A stretch of 7,290 nt of DNA from Candidatus Latescibacterota bacterium (GTDB lineage: Bacteria > Latescibacterota > MVCY01 > DTYK01): assembly GCA_012961925.1 (NCBI GenBank), contig DTYK01000323.1, forward strand, positions 1-7,290. Reading direction: 5' to 3'. Below are positions 1-6,022 of this stretch, piece after piece. The position numbers and the translations under genes are program-made. How positions within the stretch are numbered: the first letter of the stretch is position 1; each line of letters begins with the position of its first letter. Below the pieces are notes generated by a model that was given only the letters and a program-made list of their open reading frames with translations, was not told the DNA's origin and made no database searches.

Positions 1-1
1 G

Positions 2-448
2 GCCGCGCTCCATGTCCAGAGGGTGGATACAGAGGGGAATGTGAGCGTGGATGGACCTGTATACGACAATGTGGAGAAGGCAAAGTCGGCGAAGAGGATC
101 ATCATCACCTGCGAAGAGATCGTTGACACAGATCATCTCCGGAAAATGCCGGAAAAGACCATACTCCCGGGCTTCCTGGTGGATTATGTGGTAGAAGTCC
201 CCTTTGGAGCCCATCCCTATGCTTGCTATAGATATTACGATTATGACTGGGAACACATCGAGGAATATGCCAAAGAGGCCGGTACGCCGGAAGGTTTCGC
301 TGCATACCTGGAGAGGTTCATCTTCTCCGTTGAGGACAACGAAGGATATCTGGAAAAGGTCGGGCTGGAAAAAGTGATGAAGCTTCGGGCGAACACCTCT
401 CTGGGTTATTCAACGTATTATGAACGGGTGGGGTCAACCCGGGCGTGA
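2..448 (+). CDS. Class I CoA-transferase, alpha subunit (glutaconate CoA-transferase subunit A type), 5'-truncated
   Basis: This is the C-terminal 148 residues of a family I CoA-transferase alpha subunit; the 5' end lies before the window. The reading frame is open from base 2, and the GTG at 23 is an internal valine, not a start. The visible part opens with a D-T-E-G-N turn, typical of the strand before the C-terminal half. It then has an I-I-I-T-C-E-E-I strand and a P-F-G-A-H-P motif (GAHP at visible residues 69-72), followed by a Y-D-Y-D acidic/aromatic patch. The GAHP segment plus the aromatic-rich stretch is characteristic of the GctA branch rather than the 3-oxoadipate or acetoacetate branch. 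In this family the alpha subunit shapes the CoA and acid pocket, while the catalytic Glu is on the beta subunit, encoded next. The enzyme moves CoA between a carboxylic acid and an acyl-CoA in the cytosol. The substrate cannot be read from sequence; glutaconate itself is only one possibility. Confidence 0.85.
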   Translation, partial: AALHVQRVDTEGNVSVDGPVYDNVEKAKSAKRIIITCEEIVDTDHLRKMPEKTILPGFLVDYVVEVPFGAHPYACYRYYDYDWEHIEEYAKEAGTPEGFAAYLERFIFSVEDNEGYLEKVGLEKVMKLRANTSLGYSTYYERVGSTRA

Positions 449-483
449 TTGGGGACCCCGTGCAGCAGGACCGAATCCGGGTT
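436..483 (+). other. Inverted repeat across the alpha/beta CoA-transferase junction
   Basis: AACCCGG (436-442) and CCGGGTT (477-483) are perfect 7-bp inverted arms 34 nt apart. Between them lies a GGGGACCCC palindrome (451-459). The left arm overlaps the end of the alpha-subunit coding sequence and the right arm ends 10 nt before the beta-subunit ribosome binding site. There is no T tract, so it is not an intrinsic terminator. It might modulate coupling between two subunits that should be made 1:1, or protect mRNA ends. This is inference from base pairing only. Confidence 0.3.
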
Positions 484-493
484 CAGACTGGAT

Positions 494-499
494 GGAGGG
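494..499 (+). promoter_or_regulatory. Ribosome binding site that fixes the beta-subunit start
   Basis: GGAGGG lies 7 nt before the ATG at 507. It argues against the longer in-frame start at 420, which would overlap the alpha-subunit gene and add a 29-residue Gly/Pro-rich extension unlike the family, and against the ATG at 492. Confidence 0.75.
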
Positions 500-506
500 T
501 GAAATC

Positions 507-1280
507 ATGGGATATTCGGCCCTTGAAATAATGGCGGTTGCAGGGGCAAGGCAACTCAAGGACGGTGAAGTGGCCTTTGTGGGCACTGGATTACCCATGC
601 TGAGTGCTCAACTGGCCCTTCATATCCATGCCCCGAACCTGGTCATCATGTATGAGAGCGGCTATGTGGGGTGTAGAAATAAGGAGATAGCCCGCCTGAT
701 CGGTGACATAAGGTTGATGTACAATCTGGCGATGGTTGCCACGATGAAGGACGTACTTGGGTTCCTCCAGACCGGAAAGGTGGATGTGGGTTTTCTCGGC
801 GGAGCCCAGATCGATCAGTACGGCAACATCAACGCCACCGTAATAGGTGATTACAAAGACCCTAAGGTTAGGCTCCCTGGAAGTGGGGGTGCCAACGACA
901 TCGCCTCATCGGCCAATCGGACCATTATAACCTGCAATCATGAAGCAAGGCGGTTTCCGGCAAGGGTGGATTATATCACTTCACCCGGCTATCTGGACGG
1001 GAAACCTGGCCAGCGGGCAAAGGTTGGGCTACGGGGAAAGGGGCCCGATAAGGTGATTACAGATCTGGCCATCATGGGATTCGACGAAAGCACAAAGAAG
1101 ATGCGGCTTGAGTCCATCCATCCTGGTGTCTCGCTGGAAGAGATAAAGGAGAAGACGGGATTTGAGCTGATCGTCCCGGAGGAGGTTCCCGAGACTGAAC
1201 CCCCGACGCCAGAGGAGCTGAGGATCCTGCGTGAGGAGGTGGATCCCCTCGGCTTCTACCTCCTACGCAGGCAGAGATGA
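507..1280 (+). CDS. Class I CoA-transferase, beta subunit (glutaconate CoA-transferase subunit B type)
   Basis: A 257-residue beta subunit that completes the heteromeric CoA-transferase begun by the gene upstream. Near the N-terminus it has a G-T-G-L-P loop (26-30), then Y-E-S-G-Y-V-G at 49-55. Glu50 matches the catalytic glutamate that forms the glutamyl-CoA thioester (Glu54 in Acidaminococcus GctB, from memory). Further on is the family stretch F-L-G-G-A-Q-I-D followed by G-N-I-N-A. The ESG context, rather than SENG, places it in the GctB branch. Length is close to GctB (about 265). The start is the ATG at 507, chosen because of the GGAGGG 7 nt before it. The next gene follows after 18 nt, so the CoA step is probably co-transcribed with the sugar-isomerase-like genes downstream. 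The C-terminus is Glu/Pro-rich, as is common in this family. The acid acceptor is unknown. Confidence 0.87.
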   Translation: MGYSALEIMAVAGARQLKDGEVAFVGTGLPMLSAQLALHIHAPNLVIMYESGYVGCRNKEIARLIGDIRLMYNLAMVATMKDVLGFLQTGKVDVGFLGGAQIDQYGNINATVIGDYKDPKVRLPGSGGANDIASSANRTIITCNHEARRFPARVDYITSPGYLDGKPGQRAKVGLRGKGPDKVITDLAIMGFDESTKKMRLESIHPGVSLEEIKEKTGFELIVPEEVPETEPPTPEELRILREEVDPLGFYLLRRQR

Positions 1281-1298
1281 TGGAGTAAGGAGGTTAAT

Positions 1299-1682
1299 AT
1301 GATCAAAGTTGATGAATCGGAGGTGGAGGAGTGGCAACTTCCCGGTCGACGGATGCGGATGCTTCTGGATCGCGGGGCAGGGACTGAGAACCTCTCTGTC
1401 TGTACGATATGGGTCCAACCCGGAGAGACAGTCCGCCCGGCCCACTCCCACCCCGAAGCGGAGGAGGTAATCTATATCATGAGAGGGAAAGGCCGGGTGC
1501 TGGTGGGTGAAGAGGTTGCACCCGTTAGGCCTGGAATTGCGGTGCTCTTTCCCAGGGGTGTACCTCACATGCTTCAGAACACAGGCGACGATGTGATGAA
1601 GGTGATCTGTTTCTTTACACCACCGGCTGATCCCGGTACCTACAGGTTTCATGAAGAGATAACATTCCCGGATGAGGGTTGA
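1299..1682 (+). CDS. Small single-domain cupin protein
   Basis: A 127-residue protein consisting of one cupin beta-barrel. Cupin motif 1 is visible as H49-S-H51, E56 and G63, and motif 2 as G79, P85, G87, H90 and N94. H49, H51, E56 and H90 make the complete 3-His/1-Glu metal site, so a metal (Fe, Mn, Zn or Ni) is expected. Such small cupins include sugar or sugar-acid isomerases, dioxygenases, and metal-dependent lyases; some are non-catalytic small-molecule sensors. It is too short for the bicupin IolB. A TAAGGAGG ribosome binding site sits 5 nt before the ATG. It lies 18 nt after the CoA-transferase and 17 nt before the TIM-barrel gene, so it is almost certainly in the same operon and likely acts on an intermediate of the same pathway. 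The exact reaction cannot be assigned. Confidence 0.85.
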   Translation: MIKVDESEVEEWQLPGRRMRMLLDRGAGTENLSVCTIWVQPGETVRPAHSHPEAEEVIYIMRGKGRVLVGEEVAPVRPGIAVLFPRGVPHMLQNTGDDVMKVICFFTPPADPGTYRFHEEITFPDEG

Positions 1683-1699
1683 AGAAGAGGGAGCCGGAA

Positions 1700-2692
1700 A
1701 TGACGAGTAGACGAAGATATTCCGTGGGTTTAGGGCCGTTTGGTCCCTGTGGTGACAGGTTCTGCCCGAGAGGGTACCGGGAGAGTCTGGATCTGATGGG
1801 CCGAGTTGAACTGGCCAGACGGGTGGAGGGCTTAGATGGATTGGAGCTCCACACGCATATGTTCGAATCGATAGATGTGGAGGGATGGCGTCAGATCCTT
1901 CTTGAAGACGGGTGGGGATGTTCCATTGTTTCGGTCAACGTCTGGGGGGAGGCTAAATGGGGAAGAGGTTCTCTGACATCGCCCGACAAAGGGCTGAGAC
2001 GGGAGGCGATAGAGGTCATCAAACGGGGTATGGATCAGTCAAAGGCCCTGGGAGCCAATAAGGTGAACCTCTGGCTCGGGCAGGATGGTCACGATTACCC
2101 CTTTCAGACCGATTACAGGGAGATGTGGTCCCGGCTGATCGACGGGATAGGTGAGTGTGCTGCCCATGACCCCGAGGTGCGCATCTGTCTGGAGTACAAG
2201 TTGAAGGAACCACGGGTTCATATGGCCGTCGGCACCGTGGGCAAAGTCCTCTATCTGATAAATAAAGTAGGCCTTCCCAACGTCGGTTGTAACCTTGATG
2301 TGGGCCATGCGATAGGGTGCAATGAAAACCCGGCGGAGAGTGCGATCTTACTTCATAACGAAAAGCGCCTGTTTCACATCCATTTTAACGACAATCCAGG
2401 CGACTGGGACTGGGATATGACGACCGGTTCCTCTCACTTCTGGGAGCTTTTAGAGCTCTGCTTCTGGCTCGATATGATAGGATGGGATGATTACTATTCC
2501 TTCGACATTTTTCCGGCGAGGGAGGATCCTGTAGGCGCCGTTGAGGCGAACATCCAGAATGTGGAGGGAGCCTTCCGGCTGATTGAGAAGTTAGACCGGC
2601 AGGAGGTGTTGGAGATCCTGCATCAGCGAGACCATTTGAAGATGAATGCCCTGCTAAGGGAGATCGTCTACGGCAAGGGCGGTCGAAGTTAA
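1700..2692 (+). CDS. TIM-barrel sugar isomerase, L-rhamnose-isomerase-like
   Basis: A 330-residue protein of the xylose-isomerase-like TIM-barrel superfamily. Metal ligands are visible in the expected order: E165 in L-E-Y-K, D200 and H203 in L-D-V-G-H, H226/H228 in H-I-H-F-N-D-N, and D269 in S-F-D-I-F. A D-W-D-W-D run (235-239) could supply the second metal site. The E to D (35) and D to H (3) spacings match those I recall for Pseudomonas stutzeri L-rhamnose isomerase (E219, D254, H257), so an aldose-ketose isomerase with two divalent metals is plausible. Substrates of this group are broad (L-rhamnose, L-lyxose, D-allose and others), so the natural one is unknown. The ATG at 1700 is preferred, with GAGGGAG 6 nt before it. 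A TTG at 1679 would overlap the cupin stop and has no good ribosome binding site. A Cys-containing N-terminal G-P-C-G-D-R-F-C segment is unexplained. Confidence 0.82.
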   Translation: MTSRRRYSVGLGPFGPCGDRFCPRGYRESLDLMGRVELARRVEGLDGLELHTHMFESIDVEGWRQILLEDGWGCSIVSVNVWGEAKWGRGSLTSPDKGLRREAIEVIKRGMDQSKALGANKVNLWLGQDGHDYPFQTDYREMWSRLIDGIGECAAHDPEVRICLEYKLKEPRVHMAVGTVGKVLYLINKVGLPNVGCNLDVGHAIGCNENPAESAILLHNEKRLFHIHFNDNPGDWDWDMTTGSSHFWELLELCFWLDMIGWDDYYSFDIFPAREDPVGAVEANIQNVEGAFRLIEKLDRQEVLEILHQRDHLKMNALLREIVYGKGGRS

Positions 2693-2699
2693 TAAGATG

Positions 2700-2708
2700 T
2701 AAGGAGGT
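2700..2708 (+). promoter_or_regulatory. Near-perfect Shine-Dalgarno site
   Basis: TAAGGAGGT matches the anti-Shine-Dalgarno sequence over nine bases, 5 nt before the ATG at 2714. It is one of the strongest ribosome binding sites in the operon, suggesting the second TIM-barrel protein is made in quantity. Confidence 0.75.
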
Positions 2709-2713
2709 AACCG

Positions 2714-3556
2714 ATGAAACTGGGGTTCTGCACCATGGGCTACCTTCCGTATGCGGATCTGGAGGAGTCCATCCGCAGGATCGCCGATATTGGCTATGAG
2801 GCCATAGACTTCTGGGCATACAGCCCTCACCTGGATCCCAGACATTATGGCGCTGAGGATAGGAAGCGCATCCGTCAACTTGTTGACAGGTTGGGTCTGG
2901 AGATCGCTGGACTATCCGTCCAGGGAGGAGGGTTGGGGATGCACCTCAACTTCTCCCATTCCAGTCCCAAGGTGAGGAAGGACACTGTAGACTATTACCT
3001 GGACTGTGTGGATCTGGCCGCTGATGTGGGGGCACCCCTGATCAACCTTATCAGTGGGCATATGGTCTACGGCACCGCCCTGGATCAGGCCTGGAGGTGG
3101 AACCGTGAGTGCATCGAGCAGGTGGTCGAAAGGGCGGAGAAGAAGGACGTGTTGGTGGCCATCCATACATTGACACCGCCGGAGTCGGAGGTGATCGTCA
3201 CCCTGGACGATGCACTGAGGATGATGAAGGAGGTTGGATCGGACAAACTGAAGGTGATGATAGATACTGCGGATCAGAACGTCACCGAGCCCAACCTCAC
3301 CGATGCGGTGCGTAAGGTGGGGAAGGATCTGGCCTACGTCCACCTTAACGACAACCATGGCGAAGGGAGGGGAGACATCCACCTGCCGCCAGGTCGGGGA
3401 GATATCAACTGGAGGAAGTTTGTAAAAACATTAAAGGAAATTGGCTACGACGGGAACATGACGGTTCAGGTGAATGTCGGTTATCCGATTGACATCGACG
3501 CCTGGGCAGAGGAATCGCTTGACTATATGAGAAAGGTCCTGGAGGAGGTCGGATAG
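2714..3556 (+). CDS. TIM-barrel sugar epimerase/isomerase-like protein with altered metal ligands
   Basis: A 280-residue protein of the AP-endonuclease-2/xylose-isomerase-like TIM-barrel family, which includes D-tagatose 3-epimerase, hydroxypyruvate isomerase, IolE and IolI. It starts with the usual M-K-L-G-F-C-T strand and keeps the Y-V-H-L-N-D strand (H210) and the M-I-D strand (D184). By spacing with tagatose 3-epimerase (E152, D185, H188, H211, E246, from memory), the equivalents here are H151, D184, D187, H210 and about Q252. Thus both catalytic glutamates are replaced (by His and Gln), and so is the second His. A G-R-G-D-I-N-W motif (228-233), typical of the family before the last helices, is present. 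It may use metal differently, catalyse a different reaction such as dehydration, or have lost activity and serve as a partner. It follows the other TIM-barrel gene after 21 nt. No specific function can be given. Confidence 0.8.
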   Translation: MKLGFCTMGYLPYADLEESIRRIADIGYEAIDFWAYSPHLDPRHYGAEDRKRIRQLVDRLGLEIAGLSVQGGGLGMHLNFSHSSPKVRKDTVDYYLDCVDLAADVGAPLINLISGHMVYGTALDQAWRWNRECIEQVVERAEKKDVLVAIHTLTPPESEVIVTLDDALRMMKEVGSDKLKVMIDTADQNVTEPNLTDAVRKVGKDLAYVHLNDNHGEGRGDIHLPPGRGDINWRKFVKTLKEIGYDGNMTVQVNVGYPIDIDAWAEESLDYMRKVLEEVG

Positions 3557-3560
3557 ACCT

Positions 3561-3584
3561 GAGGACGGTTTCATTCCGGTCTTC
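3561..3584 (+). terminator. Possible weak hairpin after the second TIM-barrel gene
   Basis: GAGGACGG (3561-3568) can pair with CCGGTCTTC (3576-3584), giving eight pairs with one bulged base and one G-U pair around a 7-nt loop. It begins 4 nt after the stop of the upstream gene. Only a short, interrupted T run follows (CTTTGTC), so it would be at most an attenuator or RNA-stability element. It lies in the largest gap (87 bp) among the six metabolic genes. Confidence 0.3.
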
Positions 3585-3629
3585 CTTTGTCAAAAGGTTT
3601 GGGGATGAGGTGTTAATTCCTGAAAAATC

Positions 3630-3635
3630 AAGGAG
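3630..3635 (+). promoter_or_regulatory. Ribosome binding site that fixes the ThDP-enzyme start
   Basis: AAGGAG is 8 nt before the ATG at 3644 but only 2 nt before the alternative in-frame GTG at 3638. The ATG is therefore the better start. Confidence 0.7.
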
Positions 3636-3643
3636 CGGTGAAC

Positions 3644-5443
3644 ATGAAGCTGACAGGCGGCGAGATAGTGGCTGAATACCTCATAAAGGAAGGTGTACCT
3701 TATATTATCGGCATTCCGGGCCACGGATGCCTCGGCCTGGTTGACGCCTTTATTGGACGGGAGGAGAGGATCAAGGTTCTTCAGGTTAAACAGGAGATGA
3801 GCGCCGTCCACATGGCCGACGGTTATTATAGGATCACGGGCAGGCCCCTGGCTGTCTTCACCTCCATCGGGCCTGGAGCCGTAAACACAGCCATAGGTGC
3901 TGCAACGGCCTTTGTGGATTCGACACCTGTGTTGATAATCACCGGAGGGGTCCATACATATATGCGAGGCGTGGGTGTTCTGCAGGAGATCGAGAGGAGA
4001 TATGATGCGGACTTTCCGAGGGTGCTGGAGCCGGTGGTCAAGAGGTACTGGAAGGTAGACTCGGTCAGACAGTTGCCGACCGTCCTTCACCGGGCCTTCA
4101 ATCAGATGCTGTGTGGTAGACCGGGACCTGTTTTGATAGACCTGCCAATGGACGTGCAAGCCGACTCTTGGGACGTTAATCTGCCGGAGCCTGTCACCTT
4201 CCGGGCTGGGGGCAGAATTCCCGGAGATCCCGATCAGATAGCCAGGGCTGTTGAGCTACTGCTGGGGGCCAGACGTCCGGTGATACTGGCCGGAGGAGGT
4301 GTGATCGCCTCCGGGGCTTGTGATCAGCTCAGAGAGGTGGCGGAATTTTTGGGGGCGGCGGTGATCACGACGATGATGGGGAAGAGCGCCTTTCCCGAGG
4401 ACCATCCTCTTTATGCCTGGCATGCCGGCTCTAAAGGGACGACCTGCGGGAACAGGTTGGCTGCCTCTGCAGATGTTCTGCTTGCTGTAGGGTGCAGGTT
4501 CGCCGATGAGACCACCTCATCCTATAAGCGGGGGGTTAGCTTCTCAATACCCCCTACGGAGCTGATACATGTCGACATTGACCCAGCGGAGATCGGAAAG
4601 AACTATCCGGTGGAGGTTGGGATTGCGGGAGATGCCGGGTCTGTGCTTGCTGCTATCCTCGAAGGTCTGAAAGACTCGTCGGCGAAGAGGGACTACGAGA
4701 GGGGAGAGTACTTCCAGGAGATCCAGGCCTTGAAGGCCCAGTGGCTTAAGCACATAAACCGGCTGAGAAATTCTGATAAGGAGCCCGTGACTATCTCAAG
4801 GGCATTGAAGGAGATCAGGGCTTTTCTGGACGGGGACGCTATAGTGGTGACGTCATCGGGTAACACCCAGGCCCAGGTCATGCAGGAGTTTCCGTTCTAC
4901 CAGCCGAGGACTCATATCACCACAGGCGGTTTTTCAACGATGGGTTTTGCCTTGCCGGCCAGTCTCGGTGTAAAACTGGGAGTACCTGACAGGCAGGTGG
5001 TGAGCATCATAGGTGACGGTGATTTCATGATGACCATCCAGGAGCTCTCAACGGCTGTCCAGTTGGGTCTACCTGTGGTGGCCGTAGTCTGCAATAACAC
5101 GGGCTGGCTTTCGATCAAGGACCTTCAGATGGCTGCTTTTGGAGAAGAAAGGGCAGTTGCCACGGACTTTCTGGACAGGGCCGGCAGGCTTTATTCGCCG
5201 GACTTTAAGGCCATTGCAGAGGGATTTGGCTGTTATGCGGAAAGGGTTCAGAAGGCGGAGGAGATCCAGCCTGCGCTTAAGAGGGTCTTTGATTCCGGCA
5301 AGCCTGCAGTCCTTGAGATAGTTGTGAACAGGGAGTATCCATTCTCCGGGAGCCCAGCGGTCGGCTGGTGGGATGTGCCTGTGCCGGCCTACCTTGCCAG
5401 GCGAGAAAGGTACGAGCGAGAAGCAGGGGAGGAGGTGTTATAA
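3644..5443 (+). CDS. Thiamine-diphosphate-dependent enzyme, acetolactate-synthase/IolD superfamily
   Basis: A 599-residue ThDP enzyme with the usual three domains. The N-terminal Pyr domain has G-H-G (26-28) and the activating glutamate E51 in V-K-Q-E-M-S-A-V-H-M-A-D-G-Y. The middle domain (about 195-355) has R-P-V-I-L-A-G-G-G and H-V-D-I-D-P-A-E-I-G. The C-terminal PP domain has the ThDP/Mg motif G457-D-G to N484-N485. All cofactor residues look intact, so it should be active. The general annotation would be acetolactate synthase large subunit, but no small subunit or ilv gene is nearby. The first loop reads G-I-P-G-H-G, not the G-Y-P-G-G-A of true acetolactate synthases. A GHG loop recalls IolD, which opens a cyclic diketone in inositol catabolism; IolD is somewhat longer. 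In context it likely cleaves or ligates a C-C bond in a sugar- or cyclitol-derived intermediate. Substrate unknown. Confidence 0.85.
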   Translation: MKLTGGEIVAEYLIKEGVPYIIGIPGHGCLGLVDAFIGREERIKVLQVKQEMSAVHMADGYYRITGRPLAVFTSIGPGAVNTAIGAATAFVDSTPVLIITGGVHTYMRGVGVLQEIERRYDADFPRVLEPVVKRYWKVDSVRQLPTVLHRAFNQMLCGRPGPVLIDLPMDVQADSWDVNLPEPVTFRAGGRIPGDPDQIARAVELLLGARRPVILAGGGVIASGACDQLREVAEFLGAAVITTMMGKSAFPEDHPLYAWHAGSKGTTCGNRLAASADVLLAVGCRFADETTSSYKRGVSFSIPPTELIHVDIDPAEIGKNYPVEVGIAGDAGSVLAAILEGLKDSSAKRDYERGEYFQEIQALKAQWLKHINRLRNSDKEPVTISRALKEIRAFLDGDAIVVTSSGNTQAQVMQEFPFYQPRTHITTGGFSTMGFALPASLGVKLGVPDRQVVSIIGDGDFMMTIQELSTAVQLGLPVVAVVCNNTGWLSIKDLQMAAFGEERAVATDFLDRAGRLYSPDFKAIAEGFGCYAERVQKAEEIQPALKRVFDSGKPAVLEIVVNREYPFSGSPAVGWWDVPVPAYLARRERYEREAGEEVL

Positions 5444-5454
5444 TAAATAGTTAA

Positions 5455-5958
5455 ATGGGGGAAATACTGGCATATTTGAAGCATATCTCCTTTGTTTTTC
5501 TGGACAGGTACGGTGTATGGGGTATCTTCGGACTCTCGTTGATGATGCCGATATATCAACCGATTGGCCCAGATCTCTTCATCCTTGGCCAGGGAGGGCT
5601 CGGACTCAATCCATACCTGGGCGCATTAGCGGCTACTGCCGGGACATTTCTGGGTGGTCTGATCGGCTTCTGGCTGGGTAGTCATATGGGAATTTATGTA
5701 CTGACCCGTCTGTTCAGGATTAAGGAGAAATATCTGAAGAAAGGTGAGGCCCTGTTCCGGAAGTACGGGATCTGGGCTGTGGTGATCGCTGCCTTTTCCC
5801 CTGTTCCCCTGAGGGAAGTCAGTTGGATGGCGGGGATCTTCAGGATGAGATTGCTCCCTTATATTGGATCCCTGCTGCTGGGCCTTGTGCCGAGGTTTTT
5901 CGGGGAGGCGATTATGGGGAAAACTTTTGGAGACCTCATCGCTGGGCGACTTTTTTAA
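5455..5958 (+). CDS. DedA/VTT-domain (SNARE-associated family) integral membrane protein
   Basis: A 167-residue polytopic membrane protein. Hydrophobic segments run roughly 10-34, 40-75, 105-125 and 133-155. Family signs are P-I-G-P-D-L (36-41) in the first re-entrant loop, a small-residue helix G63-x3-G67-x3-G71, a soluble K-K-G-E-A-L-F-R-K-Y-G linker (95-105), and F-S-P-V-P-L-R (114-120) followed by A-G (126-127). The last resembles the F-x-R-x-x-P-x-x-R...AG signature of DedA proteins, though the first conserved Arg is missing. DedA relatives are thought to be lipid flippases or proton-dependent membrane-homeostasis transporters. It is shorter than typical DedA (about 200) and closer to YqaA-like forms. 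It starts 11 nt after the ThDP-gene stop, right after an in-frame TAA. The nearest GGAGGTG (5431-5437) is too far (17 nt), so translation is probably coupled to the upstream gene. Confidence 0.75.
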   Translation: MGEILAYLKHISFVFLDRYGVWGIFGLSLMMPIYQPIGPDLFILGQGGLGLNPYLGALAATAGTFLGGLIGFWLGSHMGIYVLTRLFRIKEKYLKKGEALFRKYGIWAVVIAAFSPVPLREVSWMAGIFRMRLLPYIGSLLLGLVPRFFGEAIMGKTFGDLIAGRLF

Positions 5959-6010
5959 GACTGGGGATGGGTTAATCTTTTTAATCTCATCGCTGCGCGT
6001 TGTTCAGCAG

Positions 6011-6015
6011 GGAGG
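6011..6015 (+). promoter_or_regulatory. Ribosome binding site that fixes the nfo start
   Basis: GGAGG sits 7 nt before the ATG at 6023. The open frame extends upstream to 5864, overlapping the DedA-type gene, but that extension (53 residues) has no family counterpart. Endonuclease IV proteins begin at or near this methionine. Confidence 0.75.
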
Positions 6016-6022
6016 TAGAACG

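Noticed and set aside
420..506. Longer N-terminus for the CoA-transferase beta subunit starting at 420
   Set aside because: It overlaps the alpha-subunit gene, encodes a Gly/Pro/Trp-rich stretch unlike the family, and has no ribosome binding site. The ATG at 507 has GGAGGG at the right distance.
1263..1652. Minus-strand open frames opposite the cupin, TIM-barrel and ThDP genes
   Set aside because: They are antisense to genes with clear motifs and have His/Pro/Arg-rich sequences typical of complementary-strand artefacts.
3587..3616. Possible promoter in front of the ThDP gene (TTGTCA and TGTTAA)
   Set aside because: Spacing is 18 bp but the -10 match is poor. The 87-bp gap may simply be internal to the operon.
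5939..5956. TCGC/GCGA hairpin followed by six T residues at the end of the DedA-type gene
   Set aside because: The stem is only 4 bp with a 3-nt loop and lies within the coding sequence, so it is too weak to call an intrinsic terminator.
5935..5995. Direct repeat CTCATCGCTG at 5935-5944 and 5986-5995
   Set aside because: It is a 10-bp repeat, one copy inside coding sequence, with no further symmetry or element; probably chance.
5864..6022. 53-residue N-terminal extension of nfo
   Set aside because: It overlaps the DedA-type gene and lacks family similarity. The ATG at 6023 has GGAGG 7 nt upstream, and from it all nine zinc ligands have a constant offset to E. coli Nfo.
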